64,000 nucleotides of DNA from Hermatobates lingyangjiaoensis (lineage: Eukaryota > Arthropoda > Insecta > Hemiptera > Hermatobatidae). The stretch covers positions 496,001 through 560,000 of the forward strand of contig JAPFBL010000036.1 in assembly GCA_026182355.1 (NCBI GenBank), in the 5' to 3' direction. This document shows positions 1-12,683 of the stretch, piece by piece (position 1 is the stretch's first letter; every line of letters begins with the position of its first letter). Made by a program: the position numbers and the translations under genes. The notes under the pieces were generated by a model, which saw only the letters and a program-made list of their open reading frames with translations, made no database searches and was not told where the DNA came from.

Positions 1-967
1 AACTCACAAATGCACTAATAATTCCAAAACGTTCCTCTTCATTACAAGCAGACCTTTAGAAATAGTTTTTCCAATAGAAAACATCCAAGTTTGTTATAAT
101 TGATGTAATAAAAGAAAATGTCTTTGATGTATAGAAAAAGTTTGGAAAGAGAAAAAAATATCTAAGTTACCTGCACTGAGAAAGAACAGTATCAGTATTC
201 AATGTTCCTAAAAATGCAACACAAGGTAAAATAGGAACCTCTAAGTTACTGCACAGCGAACTAAAAACAAAAAACGATCTGATGTAGGTGTCCTTCATGA
301 AAATTCCATTTATCTGTATGGCAGTAGTTATGAAAGATTTTCTAGACCACAGACAATCCTGAAAACAAATTGAGGATTCCAACTGGTCCTAATTTCGAAC
401 GCAGAGGAAAATGACACAAATCACCACACTTCAAATGGTGCAGTCTGAGAAGAAGAGCTGTGGTCTTTTTGTGTGAGCCATAAGAGTGGACAATGTCTAA
501 ATAAACTGTCAGGCTATATCATTGTGAAAGGTAAACAAGTTTATTGATTTTATATAAGGCAAAGAAAATCCTCTAACTGTAAAAGTTTGCAGTTAAAGTG
601 CAGCTACTGGTCATTAGTACTTCTACTAAGAACAAGTTCTTTACAATATCAAAACTTAGACGGGTAGACCGTTGACAGAAAATCGACTATTTTCAAAGAG
701 AATAATGTTGTTACTGAGGTAATACTTAATATTTTAGAAGATTACGAAACTTTCACGTGACTAGGAACTAGGAAATATGTGTCTAAAATCACGAATATGA
801 AGACTAAAAAACAAAGAAGGGCTAAAAAAACAAGAGCCCACAGCTTAAGTTTATGTTATCGTTGTGGTTACTGGTGATTAGATCTATAATAAGGTATACT
901 CACATATTTTAGTAGAAAACTACAAAATCCCAGATTGTGTAATCTACACTAGGTGAAATTAAGATAG
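1..967. other. AT-rich intergenic stretch, nothing recognised
   Basis: No coding block, repeat family or RNA gene could be recognised on either strand. A 71-codon minus-strand frame at 167-382 has no protein-family features and is taken as chance. Confidence 0.5.
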
Positions 968-975
968 CTGACTAT

Positions 976-1303
976 TAATGTTCCCTCTAATTTTTGGTAG
1001 TATGTGTGCGCAGAAATTTTGGTGTGTGCGCACTTTTTTGGAAATGACTAATATTTGTGCAAAAACCCATGAATAAATTTTGGCGTTCTAACCGGGTAAT
1101 AGTGGGCTTATTAAGAAAATTTTGGTTATTCAATGAGTTGTTCTATAAATTGTAAATGCTTTAGTGAAGGCTATATGTTATCAGTAGATAACAATGAACA
1201 TTCATCACATCGAAATACGTCTGTGCGCAGTAAATCTATGCGTGTGCGCTGCCTCTGAAAGCTGTGTGCGCGCGCACACGCGCACAGCCTAGAGGGAACA
1301 CTG
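976..1303. mobile_element. hAT-type miniature inverted-repeat element with perfect 8-bp target duplication
   Basis: This is a complete non-autonomous DNA transposon of 328 bp. The left end reads TAATGTTCCCTCTA and the right end, on the other strand, CAGTGTTCCCTCTA. The CAGTGTTCCCTCTA type of terminus is known from hAT elements; here the first bases of the left end have mutated. The ends are flanked by an identical 8-bp direct repeat, CTGACTAT, at 968-975 and 1304-1311, and 8 bp is the duplication length made by hAT transposases. The interior has no open frame and carries TGTGCGCGC-rich blocks near both ends, so it must depend on a transposase encoded elsewhere. The exact target duplication suggests fairly recent insertion. 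Confidence 0.9.
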
Positions 1304-1311
1304 CTGACTAT

Positions 1312-4300
1312 GAAGAAATATGAAATATGAAGAAAACGAAATTAACCAATGACCAGTGACATGCTAGTCTAATGATCAGGGGATCTTCTTTGAACACAAC
1401 AATGAATGATAATTAACTGAATTTAACAAAAAATCAGATCAAAGTAATGACTGAATATTTAAGAGGACACCATTACTTTAAAAAGCATTTCGATAAAATA
1501 GTTATCATTATGGAGGAATCTCTATGTAGATGATCAATATGTTAAAGGAGGCAGTACATTATATTTGATTTAATTATAAAGATGATAATCCATTAATCTG
1601 TTATAATGCTTACTAACAATGCGAAAGGGTTACAAATAAACAATGAACCAAACTTTCCACTCTTAAAGAGCAGTAAAGGTAACAGACTATAACTGTGGAC
1701 GTTGGAAAAAATAACTACTATTTAATTTACGGTTTTAACTCCACCAATGGAATAAAGCGTGAATAAATAAAACAGTCAGATCATAAAGTGAAAAAAAAGT
1801 TTATATAAAACTTACTTGTAAGAACACCGGCATTGATTTGTGAATATCACAATGGAAACAAATGGTAACACCACTTTTACGATTTCATAGTTTTTTTTTT
1901 TAAAATGTTGAAACTCAAATGACGTAACAGAGAAACTTTTTCCAATAAAAGTTGTAGAGAGTGAGATTTGTGATCAGCTATACGTTTTAGATTTTTTTCT
2001 AAAGTAAAAAAATAATCTCAATATTCTGCTATCAATTTTCTATATTTTTTTCATTATAATTCAAAAATATATCCATATAAAAAACTTTAAAAAACAAATT
2101 AATTAAGGCATTTTGGTTTATTAATATCCTGCAGATAGGGAGTTAATGTTTGAAAAAAGTGAAAAAACAGGGCTTTTTTAGATTTAAACTCTTTTAAGTA
2201 TATGGTAATCACTTTTTTGAATTATTTTTTTGATTTTTCATCGAAAATTTACTGAAAATATTTTATAAAATGAGAACCCTCTATTTGAATTAACTATCAA
2301 TTAGGAAACTTTATAGTGCCGAAGGCACACAGATAGATGTGTTGTTAATTATCTTTTTTTGGAATTTTCTATTGAATGTTTAATTTTGTGTTTACTTCCC
2401 GGTATATGGCTTCCACATAGCTAAACTGGGTGCCAATGTAGCAAAACCTTTCATACTTAAGAAATTAAGGAATAATTTTCATGAAATAATAGAAATTTTT
2501 CTGTAGGAAGTTAATAAACATGTGTACTAGAAAGTTTTCCATCTTTTGGGCAGGATTTGAACCAGAAAGTTAGGAGAAAAAAATATATGTCTAACTAATA
2601 AACTTAGTATTCTTCTTCTTCTTTTTATATCTCATCATTGAAAAAAATATTTGTAAATATGTAAATGTATTTGCCACAAATGTTCCCCGTTGATAATAAT
2701 ACTATGAAGCTTGTATGATAAATTGCAAGAAACCATATTGGGTTTGTAAAAAAGAATGATATTTGTAAAGAAAAGTAAACAAAATATTAAGAACTATTTA
2801 AAAATGTTAGAGTGATGGAACAAAAACAATTACAGATACATCTTTAAAAATAAAATTGTCATATTCTCAAGGAGAAAAGAAGAAAGCATTTATTCAGGGA
2901 TATTGGAGTGCTATTTCTTTGTTTTACTGTTTTCGGTTGTAGCTCATGATGCTGATATAACTTTTTTTATATAATCAAATATTGACGAGTGGTTCAAAAG
3001 AGAGACTGTATATTTCAAACTGTCGAATATAAGTGTTCAAATCCATGACTGTAGAGCTGCGATAATAATAAAATATGTTCGCTTGCAATAGAATGCCGTT
3101 TTTCTCCAAGATGAAAAGGTGTTCTCAAGAAAGTATAAGGCCTTCCTTCAAAACAGATTTACTTTGTCAGAGTCGACAAAATAATCAATAAAAAACATTC
3201 AGACTACTGAAGGGCTGCATACGAGACTAAAGTGACAAAAATATTAAAGTTTGGTGCCAGAGGCACAGGGGAAAAGAGAAACTGTCATCCAGCGAAATGA
3301 CTCAGTCTGACGACGGGCAGTGCCAATATGACACAAGCAAAACTCTCCGGCCCTTGCGTTTACAAAGTCATCAACCCCTTCAGCTGCTTGTCAAACTGAC
3401 CTTATGTGTAGATTAAACCTCGCTCACACTTAATTCTTTTAGTCTTTATCATTAAGTTATAAATACTCTTTTCACTATATTAATTGCTTTTCTGACTTAT
3501 CCGCTTAATTAAAGCTGCAGCAGAAGTTCAAACCATAGTTTCGTAACGACTGCTTTAGATTTAGTTTTAATTCAGCTAGTTTATATGAGTATTTATACTA
3601 GTATATATATTAGTATGAGTATTTGTACTTTCCAAATGCTTTTACATTTACTCATAACTACAGAATTCGTTTTCCACCACGATCTTACATATATTGAACT
3701 TTTTTAATATTTATAGAACTGTGTAACCGGTAGCCTATTTACAGGATTTTTTTTAATCCTTACCCATCCATTGTACAAACAGGCATTATGAGTAAAATTT
3801 TGAACTATATTTTAGAGATTTCAGTACTGTATAAACTGGAATTCACTTGACTTTTTGGGGGTTACATACAAACCTAACAAATGTACTACAGTTTACTTGT
3901 TTAAAGGTCTGCTAAAATCTCATGCACTTGATAGTCTGAATGGTTTCTTTTCGCGGATTAAGAAGTGAAATTAAGTAGAACCAATGTGAAGAAAATATCC
4001 TTCCTTAACTCATGCTAGAAGTATTCTATTGACCAATCGTTACTCACTCATATCTTCCAGAGAAAATAACTAGTCAAGTTCCCCCAGATTCACACAACTA
4101 TTCAAACGTTAGATAGAAAAACGGCATCTACTTCAAAGTTAATGAAAAATTATGGCATTTGCAAAACATGCCAAGTTGAAAAACATGGCATTTGTGAATG
4201 CCAATTAACACCAAAGAAAATGGCATTCACAAATGACTGGGGGCATCTTGTTCTTATAGCGGAAAGTAAATTTTATTTCAAACTAGTTTTTTAAAATTAG

Positions 4301-5577
4301 TACCAATAAATCTAAAAAAATGAACAAAACAACACAAAATGGACACCAAATTGTTAATTAAGGTGCCGGTTTTCCATAAAAATTGATTGAATAATAAATT
4401 AAATCTGGTTTTCAATATCAGCTGTTGATAATATATTACTGAATATATTTTTGAAAAAAAAAGGTCATATATTGTTAAATTATTAAATTTTTAAGCACTT
4501 AGCTTTGCAAGGTAAATATAAATACTTTAAACATTAATAAGTTAAATTTCATTTAAAACGATAAATTGCTTAAACACAATGACAATTTATAATTGAATTT
4601 AGATAGACTAGTAAATAATAGGAGTATATGTCTCTGTAAGTATTTTTTTTTAATTTTATAACATTAATTATGTTGGCAAATGTGGCTGGTTCGTGCAATG
4701 TTTACTTAACATTGCAAATCATTGTACTTTTTTATATTATCCATGTGGAAATTGGAATGACTCATATTAGTAAAACTGGATAGGGAAATAAGAACCTGGT
4801 AAGTAAACTGATACCTCCACAGTGGATACTAATGCACGCATCGAAAGCAGTAAACGTTTACACATACACGTAACCTACATGTGTTTTATCTTAAATTGGA
4901 AATGCCTGAAAATCATACAATCTGCTTGGTTTAATTTCCTTAAAATATGAAATAAATTAATTTGGATATTCCGATATCTTTTGCATGTGGGTACATATTG
5001 CTCTTTACTTTTATATAACAGTGAAATGATTGCTGTAGGAAACATTATTATGAAAGTGAAAACACGGTTTAAATGTGAAGAGGTAAATGTAATAAGTGAA
5101 TCTAAACGAAATATAAAATATACATTAGAGAAGAGAGGCCTAAACTGACAGTGGGAAATGTCACATTTCCTCCCAAATCCCTGGAGGTAATGAAAGAGAA
5201 TTCACTGGTCCTTCCACAAAACTGCTTTCCTTAAGGTTAAATTCAATTTTCTCTATTTTATACTTTTCACATCTGTAAATACCAGCTCTGGATCAGATGG
5301 TTTAAGTTCATGTGTATTAAGAAATATAAAGATTTACAAATGACATTTTATTTTAGCTACACAGATGGATGATAAACATAATAATTAAAAGTGTTCTTAA
5401 TAAAGTTAGAATTATTGTGCTAATAATATTTCCGAATAATTAAATTAATTATTAATGAATAAAAACAAGATAAGTATTTTATCTATTGTATTTTATCGTT
5501 GAATACAATGATAAATTCGAAAATAAAAATAAAAAAGTAAAAAAAATGAGAATGAATAAAATAATATATATATATAT
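1312..5577. other. AT-rich gene-free stretch
   Basis: No genes are supported. Contents noted are homopolymer runs, a short hairpin at 4189-4235 (described separately), and a slightly GC-richer patch near 3240-3380 that I could not assign. A near-consensus Pol III B box on the minus strand around 2550 has no partner A box. Confidence 0.45.
4189..4235. repeat. 15-bp perfect inverted repeat
   Basis: CATTTGTGAATGCCA at 4189-4203 is followed after 17 bp by its exact reverse complement at 4221-4235. A related, imperfect copy of the CATTTG/GCCA words lies just upstream (about 4152-4175). It is not placed in any element and may be a decayed miniature transposon or a hairpin of no function. Confidence 0.5.
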
Positions 5578-5808
5578 AAGCTAAGCCTGCGTATGAATAA
5601 TCACAGGTCATCCGTTGGCAAACGCAGTGACCTTCCCGTTGCTACTCATGCCAGTTCTCACGGACTCAGTTTTAATGACTGTTTCCGTGTACAGGTCCTG
5701 AGGCAGATTGATCAGACTAATTCGAAAGTTACTCTCAGAGCTTCAGAAGAAGCACTTATTAGTCTTCTGGGCGGTAGATCGGCTCCTGGGCTTAACCTCA
5801 ATCGTTGA
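5578..5808 (+). pseudogene. Penelope-like element, GIY-YIG-type endonuclease C-terminus
   Basis: An open frame of about 76 codons runs from the end of a TA tract to a TGA stop. In order it shows LSLRMNNHRSS, then PVATHASSHGLSFNDCFRVQVL, then TLRASEEALI and a final GLNLNR. This layout (LR..NNHR helix, P...H-F..HG..F, then R..E..LI and a terminal G.N) is that of the C-terminal half of GIY-YIG nuclease domains in Penelope-like retroelements. The N-terminal half with the GIY and YIG strands is missing, so the piece is a 5'-truncated fragment. Three sister copies lie in the window (6413-6559, 12578-12683, 46183-46298). A hammerhead-like unit follows at 6017-6060 in the same orientation, as expected for the element's 3' flanking repeat. 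Confidence 0.72.
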
Positions 5809-6016
5809 TTTTTTTTTTTTCTTAAAGTTTTTTTAAAGTTGTTATCAGCTTTTAATTTTATTTTAGTTAAATGTTTTCTTTTCTTTTTTAATTTTTATTT
5901 GGCTTTTATTTCTTTATCTTCCCTGTCTACCTTTCCTCCGAAAGTTGGCTACAACTTGATTTAGAAATGTCTTCAGTTCGAACGCCAAGTCAGTCGTTAT
6001 CAGCCTTTGGAGCGAT

Positions 6017-6060
6017 TCACTTCTTTTCCTGAAGACGAGGACATCGAAATATAGTAGTGA
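6017..6060 (+). ncRNA. Hammerhead-like motif, family D (PLE terminal repeat)
   Basis: The box CTGAAGA (6029-6035) fits the hammerhead core CUGANGA. It is followed by a short stem II, then GAA (6046-6048), the palindrome ATAT (6049-6052) as minimal stem III, and A as the H nucleotide. TCACT at 6017-6021 pairs with AGTGA at 6056-6060 to close a distal stem I. It sits about 210 bp after the endonuclease C-terminus at 5578-5808, in the same orientation. Minimal type I hammerheads acting as dimers are known from PLE flanking repeats. Cleavage here is inferred, not shown. Confidence 0.5.
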
Positions 6061-6101
6061 GTTCAGTGGTTTTCTTTCTATGTGTTCTTCTTTAAATTCT
6101 A

Positions 6102-6111
<10 letters not shown>

Positions 6112-6147
<36 letters not shown>
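6112..6147. repeat. TA microsatellite
   Basis: An uninterrupted TA run that abuts the left end of the fold-back element at 6152. Confidence 0.95.
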
Positions 6148-6150
<3 letters not shown>

Positions 6151-6151
6151 G

Positions 6152-6373
6152 AATGATGAAACCACAATATGAAAAGGGAAAAAAGACTAAGACTTTTCAA
6201 CCATAACTAGCAGTTTTTGTCAGAGTCAAAAACCCAATTAAAAAAAAAGTCAGTTGGGTTTTTGACTCTGACGAAGACCGCTTGTTACGGTTGAAAGATC
6301 TTAGTCTTTTTTCCCTTTTCATATTGTGGTTTCATCATTGATTGCTACTTCACGCATTTATGTGTAATCTTAT
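6152..6373. mobile_element. Fold-back repeat, family A copy 1 (PLE terminal-repeat type)
   Basis: Two arms of roughly 90 bp, each starting AATGATGAAACCACAATATG, face each other around a short A-rich centre near 6240. The plus-strand right arm carries a hammerhead-like unit at 6256-6315: CTGACGA box, stem II with GACCG against CGGTT, GAA, palindrome AGATCT, T, then AGTC pairing with the GACT before the box. GGG and CCC pair again across an internal loop. A tail ATTGCTACTTCACGCATT follows the right arm only (6340-6373). The left end abuts a TA tract. Eight other copies occur in the window. Confidence 0.75.
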
Positions 6374-6412
6374 TATGTATATATATGAATAATAAAAAAA
6401 TTAATTAACTGT

Positions 6413-6559
6413 AGAGGTGAAGACCAGGAGGAGACTGAGCCTCAAGGAGGTATAAAATGCCTTTTCAGAAGCTCTAAGGGTGACATGGGAGTTAGACTCA
6501 GGGATTTATTTGAGGATTTGTACCCTGAACCAATCATTAAAACAGAGGTCGTGGGAATT
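6413..6559 (-). pseudogene. Penelope-like element, endonuclease C-terminus (second copy)
   Basis: Read on the minus strand this gives SHDLCFNDWFRVQIL, a stop, then NSHVTLRASEKAF, matching the copy at 5578-5808 (SHGLSFNDCFRVQVL and KVTLRASEEAL). It carries an in-frame stop and a degraded end, so it is not functional. The family-A fold-back at 6152-6373 lies immediately downstream in its reading direction. Confidence 0.65.
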
Positions 6560-6569
6560 ATATATATAT

Positions 6570-8630
6570 AATGTCGAAACTTATTTGTATATTTTGGTAA
6601 AGCATACATTTTTTTTAAGAGAAATGTGTATTTGAAATAATATGCTATATTTTTTTATATTAAGGAGTTGTATATAAATATTCTATGTTTACTCTTTATA
6701 AATGTACATATCTCTTACATTAAGAAATTAATTAAGAGGAAAGTAAATGTTCTTATAGTATTAATCAAAAGATATTTCATGTTATATGATTGTGTATGTG
6801 TTTTCATGTTATTTTATTTACCTCCGAATTACAAACAAAGAAATATTGTTTTAAACCATAATTGTCAATATTTTGAAATCATCTATATAGCAATTTATGA
6901 GTTAGTATATTTTGTTTCAAACAAGTCAGGTAGTTAGGAACTAATTGTTTGAAAACACCGGTTATTCGTGCAAGAAACAGAAGTGCCATTGTTAATATAT
7001 AGTCTTTCACTTACACCACTAATGAATGAATCAAAGGTTTTCTGGAAAAATAATCCTTTACTCAGTTAGTAATATATCATTTTATGGATGACTAGTATAA
7101 GCGATGTGTCTGCTTTATGCGGGTGTAAATTGACAGAGAAGAGCATTGGGTTTGATTAAGGCCAGACAAAAGCCGATTTATAGGAATTCTGTATTGATTG
7201 TCCAAGCAGACAAGGTTATTTATCCCACTCGTTTTAACCCTCGCCCCTGCCCCCCTGAGTGACAACCTGACAAACAGGAATTTTTGTTCCCTTCTCCTGC
7301 ACAATACCCCATTATTGCTTCTACCCGCTCTCATTCAGAATACAGCCCTCAAACACACAGTCATTCTCTTAGTCATTCTAAATAAACTCTTCGTTCAAGC
7401 TTTTTCACAATATACAATCTATCTACGAAAAACCAATTGTTGCTTGAAAACATCTTTTTTTTTTGTATTGCATTATTTTCTCAACTTAATAATCAATAAG
7501 TAAATATCAATACGCTGCTAAAATAATGCTTGGTTAAATTAAACTTGACTATTACTATTTTAACTCCATTTTTTTGTGGACGGAGAAGAATGTAAATGAA
7601 AAGGAATAACCACTTAGACAATTGATGTTGAAACCTGGAGAGATCAAGTCATGCTGAAATAACCTCAGTTGTGCCACCGACTATCTTTTTAAGGAGTATT
7701 CCAACAATATCATAGTCACAGTCTCAGTGACAATAAGTAACTGTCACTGAGATTTTATAAAAGTCAAAGATATTTTATGGTAACTTAAAAATGTTCATCT
7801 CCAGAAGTCCTAACAAGTTAGTTGTGCTAACCAAGTGCTGCCGGTTTTACAACAATCATAATTGTTGCTCATGCTGGCAATTCAAACAGGGGTAAATTTA
7901 CATGCGTAACTTTTACGCATGTACCAAACAATAGAGCAGGCTTCAATACTGTTTCTCATACTACAAAGGTATCACACTTTCTTCTATTATGATCTTCTTT
8001 ACGGTTTACTTTTTTTACTTCAATTTTAATAACTATATGTTAATCATTTCTTTCACGTAGTTTGATTAACTATCTCAACAATAGCTCATCGTTTAATCAA
8101 CTAAATGAACTATTAAATATGAGTGATATTCATTAATGAATAACAATGAGTGTTGTTAATTCATAACACTAGCACAACCGTAGGGCGTCTATTCTATTGG
8201 TCTGCAGAAGGTATTCTAGTACGTTCTATAAAGAAATATATATCTCTTAATAATTGTTTATACTTGTTTTCTGTATTCATCCTCTTGTTATTGTAAATAC
8301 TCGACAAAATTACACCTACAGGAGGAGTTATTTGGTTCGTAGTGGCCTCGTTATAAGTCAAAGTATGAATACTTCAATATTTTTGTCGTGGCTATTGTTT
8401 CATGGTACATTCCTCAGAAATTTACTCCTGTTTGAACTATCTATGAAACCTGATATTAACCATATATGTTGAACAACAGTTCTAATTTCATATCATTAAC
8501 AGCATTTTTCAGGGTTCAAGAAAAAAACAAGGATTTGTTTTTTAAATTGATCTCTTGTTATATTTTTCCTTTTATTAGTTCATTTACGTTTAAATGAATT
8601 CCTTACTGAAGCTGGAGCATCAGAGATGCT
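6570..8630. other. AT-rich gene-free stretch with small hairpins
   Basis: No gene is supported. Two small hairpins are visible: CTCAGTGACA with TGTCACTGAG at about 7712-7742, and CATGCGTAA with TTACGCATG at about 7900-7922. Frames at 6668-6937 and 7198-7503 lack any family signature. Confidence 0.45.
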
Positions 8631-8639
8631 TCAACTGCC

Positions 8640-9240
8640 AACAGGTGGCTCAACTGCCACTTGTACTGAAATATATAATTGAGCTAAAAAAGAGGGTGGT
8701 ATCTAATAGTCCCCACTCTGAACTCCCGTCAAGAGACCAAGCCTCTACTAGGTAAGTACCAGTGTCCAGTCCAATCAGCTGAGTTCAAGGACCGTTCCCA
8801 TTTGTAAGGGTTTGGGGTCTCTAGCTCCCCGGTATGCTAAGAAGGCATCCACCCGAGAAGTTACTGCTTCTCATACAGTGGCCAAAGGATCTACCCAACT
8901 TGGGTGAGAACTAACAGCCACTACGAGTCCAACCTCAGTTGGCGGGATGGACAAAGAACCCCTCTATGAGTCCCCGCAACCGCGGTACTGACTTAATTTT
9001 AAGAGTTTCTGACCAAAGGTTTTACTGAACCTGCTCAGCTACAGGTAAGGTCAGTATCCTTTCTAGCCCCTGGTTCAAAGAACCTGTGGATATATATAAG
9101 CCAATGCAGCTTGTAGCAGAGCTTCATGGCCCACTATGTGCGAGCCAATCATTGAATTAATAATAAACTTCACATTTAGTAACACTTACTCCTTGTGCAC
9201 CCATAATTTTGCACTTCACTCCGCTTCTGGCCAGTGAGTT
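8640..9240 (+). repeat. GC-richer block with LTR-like signals (candidate solo LTR)
   Basis: About 550 bp clearly richer in G and C than its surroundings, without a usable reading frame. Near its right end are, in order, TATATATAAG (9091-9100) as a TATA box, the sequence GCAGCTTGTAGCAGAGCTTC where a start site would fall, AATAAA (9162-9167) as a polyadenylation signal, and TTGTGCA about 30 bp later. This order matches the U3-R-U5 layout of an LTR. I could not find matching TG/CA ends with a target duplication, so the boundaries are uncertain. It could equally be a regulatory island or another repeat. Confidence 0.3.
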
Positions 9241-9249
9241 TCAGAAACT

Positions 9250-12000
9250 AATTAGTATAACTTCAACTAATTATCTTTATACTAAGACTCAAATAATAAA
9301 TAAGCAGCTAAACTCTTAAAAAGGGTTATAAATACAAATTTATTTGCACCAAGCTAGCTATTCCGGTTATTTTGGTTCACGTTGTGGAATTATAATAACA
9401 GCAATTTTGTTAAATGAAATATGAACGTCATTTAAATCCCTTATTTACATGGCTTTTAGCCTACAAAAGGAACATAGGTTAATAACCATTTCATAAATTT
9501 GTTACCTTCTTGAAATCTCATTGGTTCTGTTATTAGAAATTTGGTTTAAAATCTTATGTATGGTTTATTACAACATTGTTACAGAAAAGGGAATAACACA
9601 CATCAACGTGAAGGTTTGGCTGTCCTTTTTCCAAATAATATCTTTAATGATAAATTAACAAGCAAATAGTCTATCTTTGGTCACTCATTAATCCAACTAT
9701 CCTCTCTTAAGACAAATTATCTGGGTAACCAGTAAGTACAACTGCTGGGGTACATGCAGTTCGTATTTTTCTCTGGTTCCCAACGTTAATTGGATTTAAT
9801 CATGTTATTATGTTTTAATTATGTATTATACCAAATTAGTTAACTAGGATCTACTCAATCGTAAGGTAAGAACTACATAATTCTTAGTTTCTTACGAGGC
9901 TGTGCAAAGACCATTGTTTGGCTTTCATTCTTAGTAACCGTTTGTTTATAGCCTGCTCTAAATACAAGGGTCGTTATCGGTAGAATCTTTTTCCTCAACT
10001 AAGCTAGTTCATTGTTTTAATAGTAGCCTTCTGCAGTAGGGCATAGTATGTTTTTATGCGTTTCAATCTTGGATACTTATGTATTGCTATTCCTTTTATT
10101 AAATTTTAATTTATGCTTCTTATAAAAGACGTCATTATTACTAATTTATAATATTTATTGTCCATTTATATTTCAATATACGTAAAGAGGGTTGATATTC
10201 AAGGATTTGTGTTATATTATTTTTCCATTATTCTGAAGTTATTTCTAACAGCTTATTATATATCACTTGATTAGTGCAATCTGTTATAGTTTTTATTTGC
10301 TATATCGTAAAAAAAAGTAACTGTATCTATTTATGAGTGTATATTTAATTAGTTATTCTCATGAATACACTATGAATATACAAAACTTCATGAATACATT
10401 TTTCTATTCTTTTATCATGCTTCAATCAGTACCTATTTGTTTACTAATTTACTAATTGATACACTGCCTGTGTATCTAGTTTATATTTATTACGAAACCT
10501 TGATATAGAAACTAGTCCCTTAAATGTAACTTGGCCTCTGAGCACTGGATGGTTTCTAAAGAACAGAGCCCAGCTATTTCAGCAGGCCAGCACCTGCTTG
10601 TGACCTGTTATTATCACCTTAACATGTTTATAAATTATCATAATACTGATGTGATGTTTGGCTTCTGGTGCCTAAATGCCATTATATAGTTATGTAGGTT
10701 TTTTGCAATATTTGAAGGAAAGCTAGAATAATAACAATGTTACCAAATATTTGATCATAATGTCATTAAAACTTTTAGTATGAAATTATTCAAACCGACA
10801 ATACTTATTAAACAAAAAGATACTTACAAAAAATGAAGCAGTTACTTTTTTTCTGGATTTAGCTTAAAAAAGTTAACAAAAAAGATAATTGTTAAAAATT
10901 TATTTGGAAACCACAACCTTTTTTATTTGTATGAATTGGAACTATTTGTCTTGAATTCTCAGTGAACAGAAAACTTTACTCATAAAACCATATCGTATGT
11001 TTTGTGCATTATAACTGTAATTCAACTCTTATTCGTCAGTGATATATATGGACTTCATCAGAAGCTCCTAATGTGACAAATCTATTGTGTTGAGTGATCG
11101 TACTTAGTACTTGAAGTCTATAACACGCATTAAAGCTGAGATTATGGGAATTGAAAGAATATCAACGGTTAGGGCACAATCCCGACTGACCGAGGACCTA
11201 TGATTATTTATGCATAGTCTTGACATTCTATAACCATATAGAATGGACTACACTGCATACAATCTAATGGATATATATGGAAAATATTCGTTTTTATAGA
11301 ATTATATTCATTTAAATTTTTATATAGTTCAATGTTATAATATACGTAGAAGAATAACACGTAGCGTTGGTCCCTCATTGGCTGTTTCCACTGTCTCCCT
11401 GTTCTCTCCTGTGAATAGAGACGGTATGAATTTTTTTCCTATATTTTTGCTTACTTCACTAACTTTTAATTATTTTGAATTTTTTCCAGCTTTTAAATAA
11501 TTATGGTAATTTTTGTAGCCAAGATGAAAGGTTAAGATACCAAGCTCAAATTTTTCCTAGTGCATCAGTACACCCTTAGTATTTACACTTAATTTATAGA
11601 CAAGATTTCATTGTTCTAGGAGACAGGTAACTAATTGTGGTGCGTTGATTTCGGAAAGGCAGTGTTCTGCAAGGGCTAAGACCCATGTATTAGGCGAGCT
11701 GATGATTTAGGAGGCCTTTCACAGCAGCTGTAACGCTGTGATTTGTTGCTCACGGAACTTGGATCCTCATTCCATCATCTCCTGTCCCTCCTTCATTCTG
11801 AGTCACCTTCCATTACTCCACCGCACATTCCTTCTTAGCTGTATTAAATCAATGTAAATAATCTGCTTGAAAACACATTACTCATTCGAAAATACGAAAG
11901 CAATCTAAAGTAATTCCACAAGTAACACTTCGTCATAGAATCTCAAATGGTATAAAAGTCTGTCGTTAAGATGATATCTGTTCATCGTCAAGACAGGTCT
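9250..12000. other. AT-rich gene-free stretch
   Basis: No coding block could be supported. A GC-richer patch at about 11635-11830 shows short open stretches on the minus strand but no recognisable domain. Confidence 0.45.
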
Positions 12001-12008
12001 AGAACACG

Positions 12009-12009
<1 letters not shown>

Positions 12010-12071
<62 letters not shown>
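12010..12071. repeat. GA microsatellite
   Basis: Nearly pure GA dinucleotide run. The minus-strand frame translating as SLSLSL over it is an artefact. Confidence 0.95.
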
Positions 12072-12216
12072 TGACAATCCTCTTGAAATGTTTACTAATA
12101 TTTTCGAACTAAGGGATGTTGAATGCTTGTAGATGGAACACCTATTTTGAGAACTAAAGCTGAAGTCAATACACTCCACATATTTATCAACTTATATATA
12201 TATATATTATATATAT

Positions 12217-12394
12217 GGACTAATTAACCACAATGAAACAATTTTGTAAAACAAAATAAGGCCTTTCTTTCATCAACACATCGTCAGAGAGCAAGTGAAC
12301 TAAAAAATAATAAATACTTGCTCTCTGACGATTTGTTGACGAAAAGCATTAGAGCATTGTTTTACAAAATTGTTTCATTGTGGTAAATTAGTCC
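12217..12394. mobile_element. Fold-back repeat, family G copy 1, with hammerhead-like core
   Basis: Arms beginning GGACTAATTAACCACAATG and ending with its near-complement (CATTGTGGTAAATTAGTCC) fold over a centre near 12300. In the right arm (12320-12355, plus strand) GCTCT precedes CTGACGA, then a stem II region, GAA, the six bases AAGCAT (AGGCCT in the less decayed left arm and in copy 2), T, and AGAGC, which pairs exactly with GCTCT. A TA tract lies just to the left. The plan is that of a minimal type I hammerhead with a palindromic stem III. Confidence 0.65.
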
Positions 12395-12456
12395 ATCTAT
12401 TACATCAAGTGTTATTTTGATTATTATTCATATATATATATATATATATGTGTGTC

Positions 12457-12580
12457 AATGATCAAACAACAATATGAAATGGGAATACAAGACCAACATC
12501 ATTCAATCGTAACAAGTGGTCTTCGTCAGAGTCAAAACCCAACTGGCGAACAACGTTTGTAACAGTTGAAAAATCTAATT
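12457..12580 (-). mobile_element. Family A repeat copy 2, degenerate fold-back
   Basis: The left arm (12457-12546) is clear: AATGATCAAACAACAATATG, then the reverse complement of the hammerhead-like unit (CTTCGTCAGAGTC). The right arm is shortened and decayed (12549-12580). It follows a TA tract at 12430-12449 and runs straight into a PLE endonuclease fragment at 12578. Confidence 0.6.
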
Positions 12581-12683
12581 CCCATGGACTGGAGTTTAAT
12601 CACTGCTTCCGTGTCCAAGTTCTTAATCAGATTCCTGTACCGTCTTCTCGGGTTACAGAGCTACAGAGGAGGAAATTAAAAAA
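12578..12683 (+). pseudogene. Penelope-like element, endonuclease fragment (third copy)
   Basis: The plus strand reads SHGLEFNHCFRVQVLNQI, directly comparable to SHGLSFNDCFRVQVLRQI in the copy at 5578-5808, and then decays. The very C-terminal segment (RSPPGLNLY-like) is present in both orientations in the palindrome that follows. Confidence 0.6.

Noticed and set aside
2545..2575. Near-consensus Pol III B box (GGTTCAAATCC, minus strand)
   Set aside because: No A box or cloverleaf at the right distance; a single 11-bp match is expected by chance in a window this size.
7092..7503. Overlapping 80- and 101-codon frames on opposite strands
   Set aside because: Neither shows a family motif; the overlap of open frames follows from a C-rich patch with few stops.
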